Shown here one piece after another: positions 14,704 to 22,029 of a DNA stretch of 24,393 nt; within the stretch, counting starts at the first letter, position 1, and each line of letters begins with the position of its first letter. The notes under the pieces are model-generated. The model did no database searches and was not told where the DNA came from. It was given only the letters and a program-made list of their open reading frames with translations. Source of the DNA: Halobacteriales archaeon QS_9_68_42 (GTDB lineage: Archaea; Halobacteriota; Halobacteria; Halobacteriales; Haloarculaceae). The stretch spans positions 1 to 24,393 of the forward strand of contig PXSE01000118.1 in the NCBI GenBank assembly GCA_003022905.1, read 5' to 3'. The translations under genes and the position numbers were made by a program.

Positions 14704-14797
14704 GGGATTCGAACCCACGGCCATCGGATGTCTTCCCGCGCCGCGAACGCGACGCGGATAGAAGTCCGACGCTCTGTCCGGACTGAGCTACGGCGAA
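14694..14797 (-). tRNA. tRNA-Arg (anticodon UCU) with BHB intron; acceptor stem anomalous
   Basis: On the minus strand: T8 A9, D arm GCTC/GAGC, anticodon stem TCGGA/TCCGA, loop CTTCTA-A after splicing (anticodon TCT), T arm GTGGG-TTCGAAT-CCCAT, 3' acceptor CGTGCCC and G73. The 5' acceptor strand should read GGGC(A/G)CG, but the seven bases before T8 are TTCGCCG, which pair at only two positions. GGGC does occur at 14802-14805, so an 8-nt insertion (14794-14801) after position 4 would explain the mismatch and leave six of seven pairs. The gene may therefore be a pseudo-tRNA, or its end may differ from this model. Confidence 0.75.
14730..14758 (-). other. 29-nt archaeal tRNA intron (bulge-helix-bulge)
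   Basis: The exon-intron junctions form a canonical BHB. A 4-bp central helix CTTC/GAAG is flanked by 3-nt bulges TAT and ACA, with TCGGA/TCCGA outside on one side and CCGCG/CGCGG on the other. Cleavage after the second bulge base (TA|T and AC|A) leaves a normal 7-nt anticodon loop and places the intron at the standard 37/38 position. Confidence 0.85.
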
Positions 14798-14822
14798 ATC
14801 AGCCCTCGACAGCGCGCGGCGG

Positions 14823-14829
14823 TTTAATA
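14823..14829. promoter_or_regulatory. Shared TATA element between tRNA-Arg and the membrane protein gene
   Basis: TTTAATA reads as TATTAAA on the minus strand, 26-32 nt before the modelled 5' end of tRNA-Arg. On the plus strand it lies 23-29 nt before ATG 14852. One AT-rich box could serve either or both directions. Confidence 0.5.
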
Positions 14830-14851
14830 GTCGGCACGGAACACTGTCTCC

Positions 14852-15292
14852 ATGGCAACGAGTACCAGAACCGACGGTGTGGGTCGCGGGCTTCTAGAAA
14901 CGTGGCACACCGGCGTCGGAATCGGCATCGCGGGCGTGATTCCGATGATGCTCTTCAGTACCGTGGTCGGGGGTCAGGACCTGTTCCCGCTGTTCGGGCT
15001 GATTCCCTACGCCGTGGTGTGGGGGCTGCTGTACGCGGGGGTGGCCTCGGTCGACCGAATCCGGCGGCTGGCGGCGGACCCCCGGACCGGCGCCCCGATG
15101 GGGGTCGCCTACGGCTTCCTTGCCTGGTGGGGCCCACAGATCGGCAAACCCTTCGGGGAGTACGTGTCGGTCAACGGCGCGATGCAGGCCGCCGTCTTCG
15201 GCCTTGTGGTCGGCTTCCTGTACGCCTACTCGGTGACGGGATCAGGCGGCTCGGAGGCGTCGGTGCTCGCGGCCGGCGAACAAAGCGGTTAA
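14852..15292 (+). CDS. Hypothetical membrane protein
   Basis: This 146-residue protein begins MATSTRTDGVGRGLLETWHTG. Four hydrophobic segments are visible: about 21-40 (GVGIGIAGVIPMMLFSTVVG), 44-64, 82-96 (a Gly/Trp-rich YGFLAWWG block) and 112-130 (AVFGLVVGFLYAYSV). I do not recognise a named family; it looks like an orphan haloarchaeal inner-membrane protein. Its stop lies 24 nt before the next gene, and the TTAAG at the stop could be the TATA box of that gene. Confidence 0.75.
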   Translation: MATSTRTDGVGRGLLETWHTGVGIGIAGVIPMMLFSTVVGGQDLFPLFGLIPYAVVWGLLYAGVASVDRIRRLAADPRTGAPMGVAYGFLAWWGPQIGKPFGEYVSVNGAMQAAVFGLVVGFLYAYSVTGSGGSEASVLAAGEQSG

Positions 15293-15318
15293 GCGGCCGC
15301 TCGGACTACTGCCGGTGA

Positions 15319-15855
15319 ATGCGAGTCATCGGAACCGTCGGACTGGCCGGCAGCGGGAAGGGCGAGTTCGCGACCGTCGCCGAGGAGACGGGCGTGCCGG
15401 TCGTCACGATGGGCGACGTCATCCGCGGCGAGTGTCGCAACCGGGGGCTGGACCCCGCCGAGCACCACGGCCGCGTCGCACGGGAGCTCCGGGCGGAGAA
15501 CGGCCCGACGGCCATCGCCGAGGCGTCGCTACCGCACGTCGAGGCCGCCCTCGAGGACAAGAACACGGTGCTGGTCGACGGCATCCGCTCGGACGACGAG
15601 GTGGACGTCTTCGAGGAGCGGTTCGGCGACGAGTTCACCCTCGTCAGCGTCGAGGCGCCGTTCGAGGCCCGCAGGGAGCGGCTCGACGAGCGCGGCCGCG
15701 ACAACGTCGGCGAGGGCGGCGAGAGCCTCGCCGAGCGCGACGAACGCGAACTCGGGTTCGGCCTCGGGGCGGCGATGGACCGCGCGGACCGCACCATCGA
15801 GAACACGGGCACGCTCGCGGCGTTCCGCGAGCAGGTTCGGGAGGTGCTGGGATGA
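15319..15855 (+). CDS. UPF0200 family P-loop nucleotide kinase-like protein
   Basis: This 178-residue protein begins MRVIGTVGLAGSGKGEFA, with a Walker A loop GLAGSGKG at 8-15. The region VTMGDVIRGECRNRGLDP (29-46) and V-L-V-D-G-I-R-S-D-D-E-V (84-95) match the archaeal UPF0200 family (COG0237-related, dephospho-CoA kinase-like fold). The reaction of the family is not established. An acidic Arg-rich lid region follows (about 112-150). Its TGA overlaps the start of the UPF0201 gene (ATGA), a pairing known in archaea, so the two are translationally coupled. Confidence 0.87.
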   Translation: MRVIGTVGLAGSGKGEFATVAEETGVPVVTMGDVIRGECRNRGLDPAEHHGRVARELRAENGPTAIAEASLPHVEAALEDKNTVLVDGIRSDDEVDVFEERFGDEFTLVSVEAPFEARRERLDERGRDNVGEGGESLAERDERELGFGLGAAMDRADRTIENTGTLAAFREQVREVLG

Positions 15856-16262
15856 TATACAGCGTCGACGTCCGGGTGACGGCGCCGCTCCACGACACTG
15901 AGGTGACCGGCCGCGTCGAGGACGCGGTACACAACCTGTTCCCCGAGGCCGAACTGGAGTCGCACCCGGGCGAACTCGTCGGCACCTGCCACACGATGGA
16001 GTCGTTCTCCGAGCGCCTTCACGAACAGGCCATCCTCGACACCGCCCGGGGGGCCTTCTTCGACGGCCGAGAGGGCGACGCCTTCAGCTTCCGGCTGAAG
16101 AAGCAGGCGGCGTTCCGGGGCGTCGTCAACTTCGCCGTCGGCACCGAGAGCGAACTGGGCGACATCCACGTCCGGGTCCGGGTGAACGAGCCCGATGTCG
16201 AGTCCTACGTCGACCACGTCGCCCCTCCGACCGAGGAGGGCCGGCCGGTCGACGTCGAGTGA
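15852..16262 (+). CDS. UPF0201 family (COG1325) putative RNA-binding protein
   Basis: This 136-residue protein begins MIYSVDVRVTAPLHDTEVTG. The order fits archaeal UPF0201 proteins, described as having a ribosomal L5-like fold: V-x-V-x-x-P-L-H/x-D-T-E (6-18), a helix R-V-E-D-A-V-H-N-L-F-P (21-31), then L-H-E-Q-A-I-L-D-T-A-R-G (56-67) and F-R-L-K-K-Q-A-A-F-R-G-V-V-N-F (80-94). The function is unproven; RNA binding is inferred from the fold. The ATG is within the upstream stop codon region. The C-terminal tail is acidic. Confidence 0.87.
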   Translation: MIYSVDVRVTAPLHDTEVTGRVEDAVHNLFPEAELESHPGELVGTCHTMESFSERLHEQAILDTARGAFFDGREGDAFSFRLKKQAAFRGVVNFAVGTESELGDIHVRVRVNEPDVESYVDHVAPPTEEGRPVDVE

Positions 16263-16271
16263 CCGCCGGCG

Positions 16272-17336
16272 CTACCGGAGGCCGCTGAGGAATATCGCCA
16301 GCCGTTCGGCGTGGTCGCGGCGCCGGGTCACCCGGATCGACTCGACCCACTTTACCCACTGGAAGCCGCGCCGCCCGGGCGCGACCAGCCGCAGCGGGAA
16401 GCCGTGGCCGTGGCTGAGTTGTTCGCCGTCGACGGCCGTCGCCAGCAGCGCCTCGCGGGCCTCCTCAATGGGCAGGCTCCAGCGGTAGCCGGTGACCGAC
16501 CGGAAAGACACCCAGGCGGCGTCGTCGGCGGGGTCGACCGCCTCCAGCAGCGAGCCGACCGAGACGCCTTGCCAGTCGTGTTCGGAGTACCAGCCGCTCG
16601 TACAGTCCAGAAGCGCGCGGCGCTCGTCGTCGTCGGCCAACTCGGCGTACTCCAGCTCGACCGGGTCGGCGACGGCGCCGTCGACCGACAGGGCCCACGA
16701 CGAGGCGTCCACCGGGTCCGGGTCGTCGGCCATCCAGCTGGTCACCGGGAAGGCGTTGCCCTCGTCGCTGTCCTGTTCCCGGGAACCGGTGAAGCGGCGG
16801 TTGGCGCCGGCCGTCTCCGCGGCGGCGTTGACTGACTGCTGGAGCCGGTAGACCGCCGCGCCGGTGACGACCGCCGCCCCGTACCGCAGGGCGGTCCGCC
16901 GGCCCTCGAAGTCCGAGCGACTCGGCAGTCGGAACCGGAAGACGAGGTGGCCCGCGAGCAGTCCGGCGACGACCAGCCCCAGCCCGATGTGGAGGTTGAG
17001 TAGCCCCCACGGGCCGAGGTCGAGCGAGGCACCGAACACCCACGCCGTCCCGGTGAGAAGCGCGGCGGCAGTGACGACTGCGAGCAGGACCGAGAGCGCG
17101 ACGACGGCACTGTGGCGGGCGGCGCTCATCCGCGGCCGGACCCGGCGGAGCTTCAGCCCGACCAGCCCGGCCAGCACCAGCCCGCCGACGCCGTGGGTGA
17201 GGAAGACCCATGCTCGACTGGGCCGTCCCGAGTAGAGGCTCACGACGCCGGTCGCGAGCACGAAGCCGACCCCGACGAGCAGCGAGCCGTCGAGGACGCG
17301 GGGGTTCGGCGCCGACAGCCAGGCGGGCCGCTCCAT
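16272..17336 (-). CDS. Membrane-anchored molybdopterin-dependent oxidoreductase (sulfite oxidase-like)
   Basis: This 354-residue protein fuses an N-terminal membrane domain to a molybdopterin (sulfite oxidase/MsrP-like) domain. Four or five hydrophobic helices lie at about 17-35, 43-62, 78-101, 111-135 and 149-165. They contain His48, His116 and His130, which could be heme ligands as in cytochrome b-like anchors. The soluble domain (about 195-345) carries Cys245 in L-L-D-C-T-S-G-W-Y, the expected Mo ligand, then W-Q-G-V-S-V-G-S-L-L and H-G-F-P-L-R-L-V-A-P-G-R-R-G. No Tat motif is seen; the topology depends on the helix count. The substrate is unknown. The gene is convergent with the UPF0201 gene. 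A TATA-like GGTATTAGC lies about 25-32 nt before the start. Confidence 0.85.
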   Translation of the reverse strand: MERPAWLSAPNPRVLDGSLLVGVGFVLATGVVSLYSGRPSRAWVFLTHGVGGLVLAGLVGLKLRRVRPRMSAARHSAVVALSVLLAVVTAAALLTGTAWVFGASLDLGPWGLLNLHIGLGLVVAGLLAGHLVFRFRLPSRSDFEGRRTALRYGAAVVTGAAVYRLQQSVNAAAETAGANRRFTGSREQDSDEGNAFPVTSWMADDPDPVDASSWALSVDGAVADPVELEYAELADDDERRALLDCTSGWYSEHDWQGVSVGSLLEAVDPADDAAWVSFRSVTGYRWSLPIEEAREALLATAVDGEQLSHGHGFPLRLVAPGRRGFQWVKWVESIRVTRRRDHAERLAIFLSGLR

Positions 17337-17408
17337 GCGGGATGTTGGCGCGCAAACCGCTAATACCTTCGGACGGCGGACAGCAGAACAGGAGTCGGCG
17401 ACGCGTCG

Positions 17409-17600
17409 TCAGCCACAGTAGGCGTTGTCGTCGTCCATCAGGTTGCGCATGTGGGCCAGCGAGTACGGCTCGAACTGCCGCGGCGCGCGGGCCGTCGGCG
17501 TCGGGTCGGTCTCGTCGGTCGCGGCCCAGCGGTCGGTCCGGCCGCGCGCGGCTATCTCGGTCGATTGGGAGTCGTGCGTTGGTGCGGGTTCAGTGCTCAT
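17409..17600 (-). CDS. Small hypothetical protein
   Basis: This 63-residue protein begins MSTEPAPTHDSQSTEIA and ends SLAHMRNLMDDDNAYCG. The N-terminal half is a disordered-looking Thr/Pro/Asp-rich stretch. The C-terminal block APRQFEPYSLAHMRNLMDDDNAYCG (39-63) looks conserved and ends in a lone Cys. Several small haloarchaeal proteins share such tails, but I cannot name the family. The frame is open upstream to 17657; ATG 17600 is preferred because the composition changes there. Confidence 0.5.
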   Translation of the reverse strand: MSTEPAPTHDSQSTEIAARGRTDRWAATDETDPTPTARAPRQFEPYSLAHMRNLMDDDNAYCG

Positions 17601-17778
17601 GTGTCGTATTGGGGTGATTGTCGCCGGTACCGTCGGGGGAGAATCAGCGATGTACACCGACGGCGAGCGGACCGCGGACGCGTGTAGCGCCTCGCATGAA
17701 ATCCTGTATTACACGATTGTTCATAAAGATACCGATGGCGGGCAACCCTTGCGGACGGTCGTCCATCTGTGTGCGCGC

Positions 17779-18767
17779 TCACGGCTCCCAGACGACGATG
17801 GAGGCCTCCAGGCGGCCGTACGGTATCTCGTGGCGCTCGAGGGGCTCCAGCGGCAGCAGTTCGGGGCTGGTGGTGAGAGCGACCAGTCGGCCGACCGAGC
17901 CCTCCCGGACGCGGTCGGCGAAGGCGCCGTAGAGGTCCGCCGAACGGCAGGTTGGTGACAACGCAGTCGGCGTCGAGGGTCGCCTCGCGGGCGTCTGCGT
18001 CCACGATGTCGACCGCCTCCTCGAGGTCGGCCGCCTCGCGGTTGGTCCGGGCACAGCGGCGCCACCTCTCGCGGCGCTCGCGGGCCTCGATGTCCACCGG
18101 GGCGTCGCGCGGTTCGTGGGCGGCCCGTCGCCGCCGGAAGCGCGCCTCGTCGTACCGCGGCAGGGCGCCGAACGCCGGCTCGTGGTCGGGACACGGGACC
18201 CGACCGGTCGCCGCCAAGGCGGCCTCGATGGGGATGGTCGCCGACCCGGCCATCGGGTCGACCAGCCTGTCGTCGGGCGAGTACCCTGCGAGCCGGAGCA
18301 TCGAGTACGCCAGCGTCGCCCGGAGCGGCGCGTCGTGCTCGCAGACCCGGTAGGGGCGCTTGTGCAGCGACTCGTCGGTCAGGTCGACCGCCAGCGTGAA
18401 CCGGTCGTCGTAGCAGTACGCCTCCAGCCGGACGGTCGGGTCGTCGAGGTCGACCGGCAACCGGTCGCCGGTCGCCTCGCGGTAGCCGTCGATGACCGCC
18501 TGCCCGACCCGCTCGGCAACGTCCATGCTGGTGAACGCGTGGTCGCCGTGGCGGGTACCGACGACGCCGAACGACGCCTCGGGGATGTGGGCCGCGACGT
18601 CGACCGACCGGGTCGCGTCGTAGACGTCCGACAGCTCCGAGATACGCTCGTCGACCAGCACCGCCATGAGGCGGTGGCAGGTCCGCGAGCGGTAGTGGAG
18701 GTCGTAAACGTCCTCGCGCGTTCCGTCGAACTCGAGGACGCCACGGTGGTGGACGAATAAGGCCGAC
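17779..18767 (-). pseudogene. THUMP-type RNA guanine-N2 methyltransferase (Trm14/TrmN-like), broken
   Basis: The reading frame resembles COG0116 methyltransferases, which methylate guanine N2 in tRNA or rRNA. VLEFDGTREDVYDLHYRSRT is a THUMP segment, VDPMAGSATIPIEAAL is motif I, and VVTNLPFG is motif IV. Two lesions are visible. First, the frame has no start codon before ATG 18667; it continues upstream with recognisable THUMP sequence only to the TGA at 18770-18772, so about 30 N-terminal residues are missing. Second, at motif IV an extra G (or a loss of two bases) near 17938 shifts the frame. The C-terminal part DLYGAFADRVREGSVGRLVALTTSPELLPLEPLERHEIPYGRLEASIVVWEP is in another frame and ends at 17779. 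Either the gene is dead or the assembly has an error at one site; the missing start argues for decay. Confidence 0.8.
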
Positions 18768-18769
18768 GT

Positions 18770-19360
18770 TCAGCCGCCGCTCTCCGCCGGGGGGTCCGGC
18801 GCGAACCGGCCGGCGACCCACCCGACGACCGCCGCGATGCCGGCCGGAATCGACACCGCCAGTAGCGCCCCGAGGAAGAAGGTGCCCCGACCGGTCAGCC
18901 CGCCGTCGACGCCGGCGAGCGGGCTGAATGCGACCAGCGGAATCAGGAGCAGGACGACGGCGGCGGCGTAACCGCTCTTCTCGACGGCCCCCTGGACGGT
19001 TCGCCGGCGGACGAGGTAGCCGGTCGACCCCAGCCAGGTGACGATACCGAGCAGGAACCCCCAGACGCTCTCGGTCATGACGGCAAGCGTGATGGTGGCG
19101 ACGATGCCGACGACGCCCCCGACGATACCGACGACCACCGTCAGCGTGTTGTCCACGATGCCGTCGGGGTCCAGGAGCTGTCCGCCGGCGTCCGTGCTGA
19201 CGGTTGCGTCGCCGCCCTCGTCCTCCAGTGGGTCGTAGGTTGGCGCGGCGTCCCCGCTGTCGTCGGCCGTCGACGACCCGGAGGCCCCGCTGTCCCAGGC
19301 GCCGTCGTCGTTCGTGTCCGCGGCCGCCTGCTCGTCGCTCAGGTCGGCCGAACAGTGCAT
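18770..19360 (-). CDS. Zinc-ribbon membrane protein (hypothetical)
   Basis: This protein of 196 residues from ATG 19360 begins MHCSADLSDEQ, followed by a long acidic Ser/Asp/Gly-rich linker (about 12-68). Four membrane helices follow, about 71-92 (TLTVVVGIVGGVVGIVATIT), 97-116, 131-150 and 161-186. The codons just before the ATG read PCYC in frame, so the peptide CYCMHCSADLSD would make a zinc knuckle; many haloarchaeal membrane proteins start with such a YCxxCGxxL motif. The true start may therefore be upstream with a non-ATG codon, or the gene has lost its first codons. Its TGA is in the same frame as the methyltransferase remnant that follows. Confidence 0.7.
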   Translation of the reverse strand: MHCSADLSDEQAAADTNDDGAWDSGASGSSTADDSGDAAPTYDPLEDEGGDATVSTDAGGQLLDPDGIVDNTLTVVVGIVGGVVGIVATITLAVMTESVWGFLLGIVTWLGSTGYLVRRRTVQGAVEKSGYAAAVVLLLIPLVAFSPLAGVDGGLTGRGTFFLGALLAVSIPAGIAAVVGWVAGRFAPDPPAESGG

Positions 19361-19534
19361 GCAGTAGCACGGCTCGGTCCCCCGTCGTCCCCGCTCGGTC
19401 GGTTCGTCGGTCCCATTGCTGGCGTCCCCTCCGTCGGATGCTGACCGCCGCGACCCTTCACTATTCCCCCGGTCACCGCGTCGGCAGGGCGGCCGGCACA
19501 GCGGTGCCGCAGAGCAGAGCGCCGCTTCCGGCTC

Positions 19535-20455
19535 TCAGCGCTCGGCGTTCAGCTCCGAGGCGGCGACCCGGATGGCGTCGTCAGCGGCATCGACCATCCC
19601 GATGAAGCTGACGAAGCCGTGAATCATGGCCTCGTACTGCGCGTGGAACACGTCGACGCCGTCGGCCTCCAGCGCCTCGGCGTAGGCGTCGCCCTCGTCC
19701 CGCAGTGGGTCGAAGCCTGCCGTCACGACGGTCGTCGGCGGCAGCCCTGAGAGGTCCTCACACAGCATCGGCGAGAGGTACTCGTTGCGGTGGTGGACGT
19801 CTGACTCGACGTACTGGTCGTCGAACCACTCCATCGTGTCCCGCTCAAGGAAGTAGCCCTCGGCATTCTCCTCGCGGCTGGGGTACTCCTCGAACGGCGA
19901 GTCACAGATCGGGTAGTACAGCACCTGGTGGGCGATGTCCGGGCCGGTCTCGTCGGTCGTCACGTCGCGGGCGACGTCCTGCGCCAGAAGCGAGACGCCC
20001 GCCGAGAGGTTCGCGCCGGCGCTGTCGCCGCCGACCGCGTCGGGGTTGTCGGCGACCCACTCGACGGCCGCGTAGGCGTCCTCCAGCGGCGCCGGGAACG
20101 GGTGCTCGGGCGCCAGCCGGTAGTCGACCGAGACGACGGTCCAGCCGCTCTCGTCGGCCAGTTTCTGACAGACGTTGTCGTGGGTGTCGAGACTGCCGAC
20201 GACGAAGCCGCCGCCGTGGAAGTACACTAACACCGGACGTTCGCCCTCGCCGGGCTGATACACGCGGGCGTCCAGTTCGTCGTCCGCCCCCTCGACGGTG
20301 ACCTCGAACTCGTCGTGGACCTCGTGGTTCGGGGTGAACGTCGCCACCGCGTCGAACTGCTGGCGAGCGGCCTCGACGCCGACGTCCTCCAGGTTCGGCG
20401 TCCGGTCGACCATGTCGAGGATGGGCTGCAACTGCGGGTGCGGTTCGTCGGCCAT
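19535..20455 (-). CDS. Alpha/beta hydrolase, hormone-sensitive lipase-type esterase
   Basis: This 306-residue enzyme is probably cytoplasmic. It has the HSL oxyanion motif FHGGGF (79-84), the catalytic elbow GGDSAG with Ser145, catalytic Asp249 in FDPLRDEG and His279 in MIHGF. DYRLAPEHPFPAPLEDA (111-127) is the conserved block before the elbow. Between EWVADNPDAVGG and DSAG the usual nine or so residues (typically ...VDPDRIAVGGDSAGG) are missing; see findings. Its natural substrate is not predictable; short-chain acyl esters are usual for the family. CCTAAAG about 25-30 nt before the start is a likely TATA box. The gene is followed by the zinc-ribbon membrane protein gene on the same strand. 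Confidence 0.9.
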   Translation of the reverse strand: MADEPHPQLQPILDMVDRTPNLEDVGVEAARQQFDAVATFTPNHEVHDEFEVTVEGADDELDARVYQPGEGERPVLVYFHGGGFVVGSLDTHDNVCQKLADESGWTVVSVDYRLAPEHPFPAPLEDAYAAVEWVADNPDAVGGDSAGANLSAGVSLLAQDVARDVTTDETGPDIAHQVLYYPICDSPFEEYPSREENAEGYFLERDTMEWFDDQYVESDVHHRNEYLSPMLCEDLSGLPPTTVVTAGFDPLRDEGDAYAEALEADGVDVFHAQYEAMIHGFVSFIGMVDAADDAIRVAASELNAER

Positions 20456-20527
20456 GGTCGCCGATGCCCGCCCAGGGTCTTTAGGCTAACCCACCGCCGC
20501 AAGATACGGCCGGGACCCCGGCCGCCG

Positions 20528-21373
20528 CTACACCCGGTCGCCGAACGGCCCGTCCTCGACGGTCAGGCTCTCTCCAGCCTCCTCGTCGCGGTCGTACTCG
20601 CCGCGGCGCCGCCGGAGCCGGAACTCGATGCCCCCGACGGCCGCCAGGAGTACCGACAGCGTCGGCCAGACGCCCAGAAGCAGCGCGACGACCAGCTCCG
20701 TCCCCTCAGCGACGGCGGGCTGGACGAACGCGAGGTCCACCAGGAAATACGCCGCCAGGCCGACGAGCGGCGCCACCAGCCCGAACCGCCGGTTCAGCGC
20801 GACCGGCAGTCCCACCAGAACGAGCGAGATGCCCAGCACGTACCAGAGCGTCAGCGCCAACTCGGCGCCGGGCGCCAGCCGTTGCGGTACGCCGGTGTCG
20901 ATGCGCCACAACGGAATGACCGCCCGGAGGGCGAACACGCCGACGTAGACGGCGGCGGCTCCGACGCCGACGGCGAGCGCCCGGAACTCGCGGACAGAGG
21001 GCGGTGCCGCCAGCCGACCCAGCCGGGCACGGACGAGCGTCTCCGCGAGGGCGACGACCACGACGAGCGGCCCGACCCCGAGGACGCCGACGAACACGAG
21101 CCCGCTGTGCCAGCCCAGCAGGCCGGGCAGCGCCGCGGCGGCGGCGACGGCGACCAGCGGCAGGACGACGCGGTGCCGGAGCGCGAGGAAGGCCGTCCCC
21201 GCCCCGACCGCGAAGGGGACGACCACGAGCGTCACGTCGACCAGCAGCGTCGCGGCCACGCCCGGCTCGGTCGGCACCCGGACCAGGCCGGTCAAGACCC
21301 CGTACCCGACGGCGACGGCGGCGACGACGAGGCCGACGGCGACGCTGGCCCTGACGTCACGGTCGGGAAGCAT
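20528..21373 (-). CDS. Multi-pass membrane protein (hypothetical)
   Basis: This 281-residue protein begins MLPDRDVRASVAVGLVVAAVAVGYG. Seven or eight hydrophobic segments cover residues about 10-28, 40-62, 70-86, 91-110, 130-150, 175-195, 203-220 and 226-245. A charged cytoplasmic tail (RLRRRRGEYDRDEEAGESLTVEDG) ends the protein. Val/Ala/Leu-rich helices are typical of haloarchaea. No family motif is recognised. A TATA-like GTTATAGC lies about 21-28 nt before the start. The downstream gene on this strand is the esterase, 72 nt away. Confidence 0.75.
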   Translation of the reverse strand: MLPDRDVRASVAVGLVVAAVAVGYGVLTGLVRVPTEPGVAATLLVDVTLVVVPFAVGAGTAFLALRHRVVLPLVAVAAAAALPGLLGWHSGLVFVGVLGVGPLVVVVALAETLVRARLGRLAAPPSVREFRALAVGVGAAAVYVGVFALRAVIPLWRIDTGVPQRLAPGAELALTLWYVLGISLVLVGLPVALNRRFGLVAPLVGLAAYFLVDLAFVQPAVAEGTELVVALLLGVWPTLSVLLAAVGGIEFRLRRRRGEYDRDEEAGESLTVEDGPFGDRV

Positions 21374-21415
21374 ACCCGGCCACTCGACCGGGACGGCTAT
21401 AACGCCGTCGGCGAC

Positions 21416-21967
21416 TCACCGCGCCAGCGTCGTCGCGCCGCAGTCGAGACACCGCTCGACGGGGTCGTCGTCCTCGCCGAGCACGACGCGCAACGCGTCG
21501 CCGCCGCAGCCCGGACACTCCGGTCTCGTCTCGGCGCCGCAGTCCGGACAGACGAGCACCTCCTCGCCGTCCGGGGACGTCAGGCGGTGCTCGTCGCTGT
21601 TGCACTCGCCGCACCCGACTGGAACCCGGAGGTCGTCGCTCTCCGGCGGCGCACCCAATGCCAGCACCGTCGCCTCGCCCTCCGTCGGGTTATGACAGGA
21701 CTGGAACTCGCCGGGCGGGAACCGCACGGCATCGCCCTCCCCGACTCGAATCCGCCCGTCCAGCGTCTCGAAGCCGACCGCTCCCGACAGGACGAGAAAG
21801 ACCTCCTCCTGGTCGGAGTGGCCATGTAGCCCCGCGAGCCGTCCGCCTGGCGGAACTGCGTAGTGATTGACCGCGACCGCCTCCGTCCCCAGGGCGTCGC
21901 CGAGGCCCCGGCGCGAGACACCCTCGATGACCACCGGGTCAACCGCCTCGACGCTGACCCGCTTCAT
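21416..21967 (-). CDS. Cupin domain protein with C-terminal multi-CxxC zinc ribbon
   Basis: This 183-residue protein has a single cupin barrel at about 25-105: the first metal motif GLHGHSDQEEVFLVLSG (46-62) gives His48, His50 and Glu54/55, and the second, E-F-Q-S-C-H-N-P (87-94), gives His92. Y-A-V-P-P-G-G-R precedes. The C-terminal third contains four C-x-x-C knuckles (C119/C122, C140/C143, C151/C154, C173/C176), enough for two zinc ribbons. The cupin may bind a small acid or sugar, and the ribbon could bind nucleic acid or a partner protein. The function is unknown. The fusion looks specific to haloarchaea, which I infer only from style. ATG 21967 is the first in-frame start. Confidence 0.85.
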   Translation of the reverse strand: MKRVSVEAVDPVVIEGVSRRGLGDALGTEAVAVNHYAVPPGGRLAGLHGHSDQEEVFLVLSGAVGFETLDGRIRVGEGDAVRFPPGEFQSCHNPTEGEATVLALGAPPESDDLRVPVGCGECNSDEHRLTSPDGEEVLVCPDCGAETRPECPGCGGDALRVVLGEDDDPVERCLDCGATTLAR

Positions 21968-22023
21968 GGGCGGTTCTGCGGCGGGCTATCGGATACGTTC
22001 ACTTCCGCTCCGCCCGGCTAACG

Positions 22024-22029
22024 TTTAAT
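22024..22029 (+). promoter_or_regulatory. TATA box of the NUDIX gene
   Basis: TTTAAT is 24-29 nt before ATG 22053, the leaderless spacing. It supports use of the first (duplicated) ATG rather than the one at 22143. It overlaps a 14-nt match to the tRNA-Asp 3' end (22027-22040). Confidence 0.6.

Noticed and set aside
14408..14786. Short plus-strand frames with MGFEPTAIG-like text
   Set aside because: This peptide is the well-known false translation of a tRNA read on the opposite strand.
17721..19370. 549-residue open frame on the minus strand
   Set aside because: It runs across two genes in the wrong frame and is Arg-rich; the neighbouring frame carries THUMP and methyltransferase motifs.
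20315..21829. 504-residue open frame on the plus strand
   Set aside because: Antisense to three recognisable minus-strand genes (esterase, membrane protein, cupin); highly charged repetitive composition typical of mirrors.
3516..22026. One large genomic island from tRNA-Asp to the 14-nt match near the NUDIX gene
   Set aside because: The interval holds core genes (RNase R, UPF0200/0201) with normal composition, so a single mobile island is implausible.
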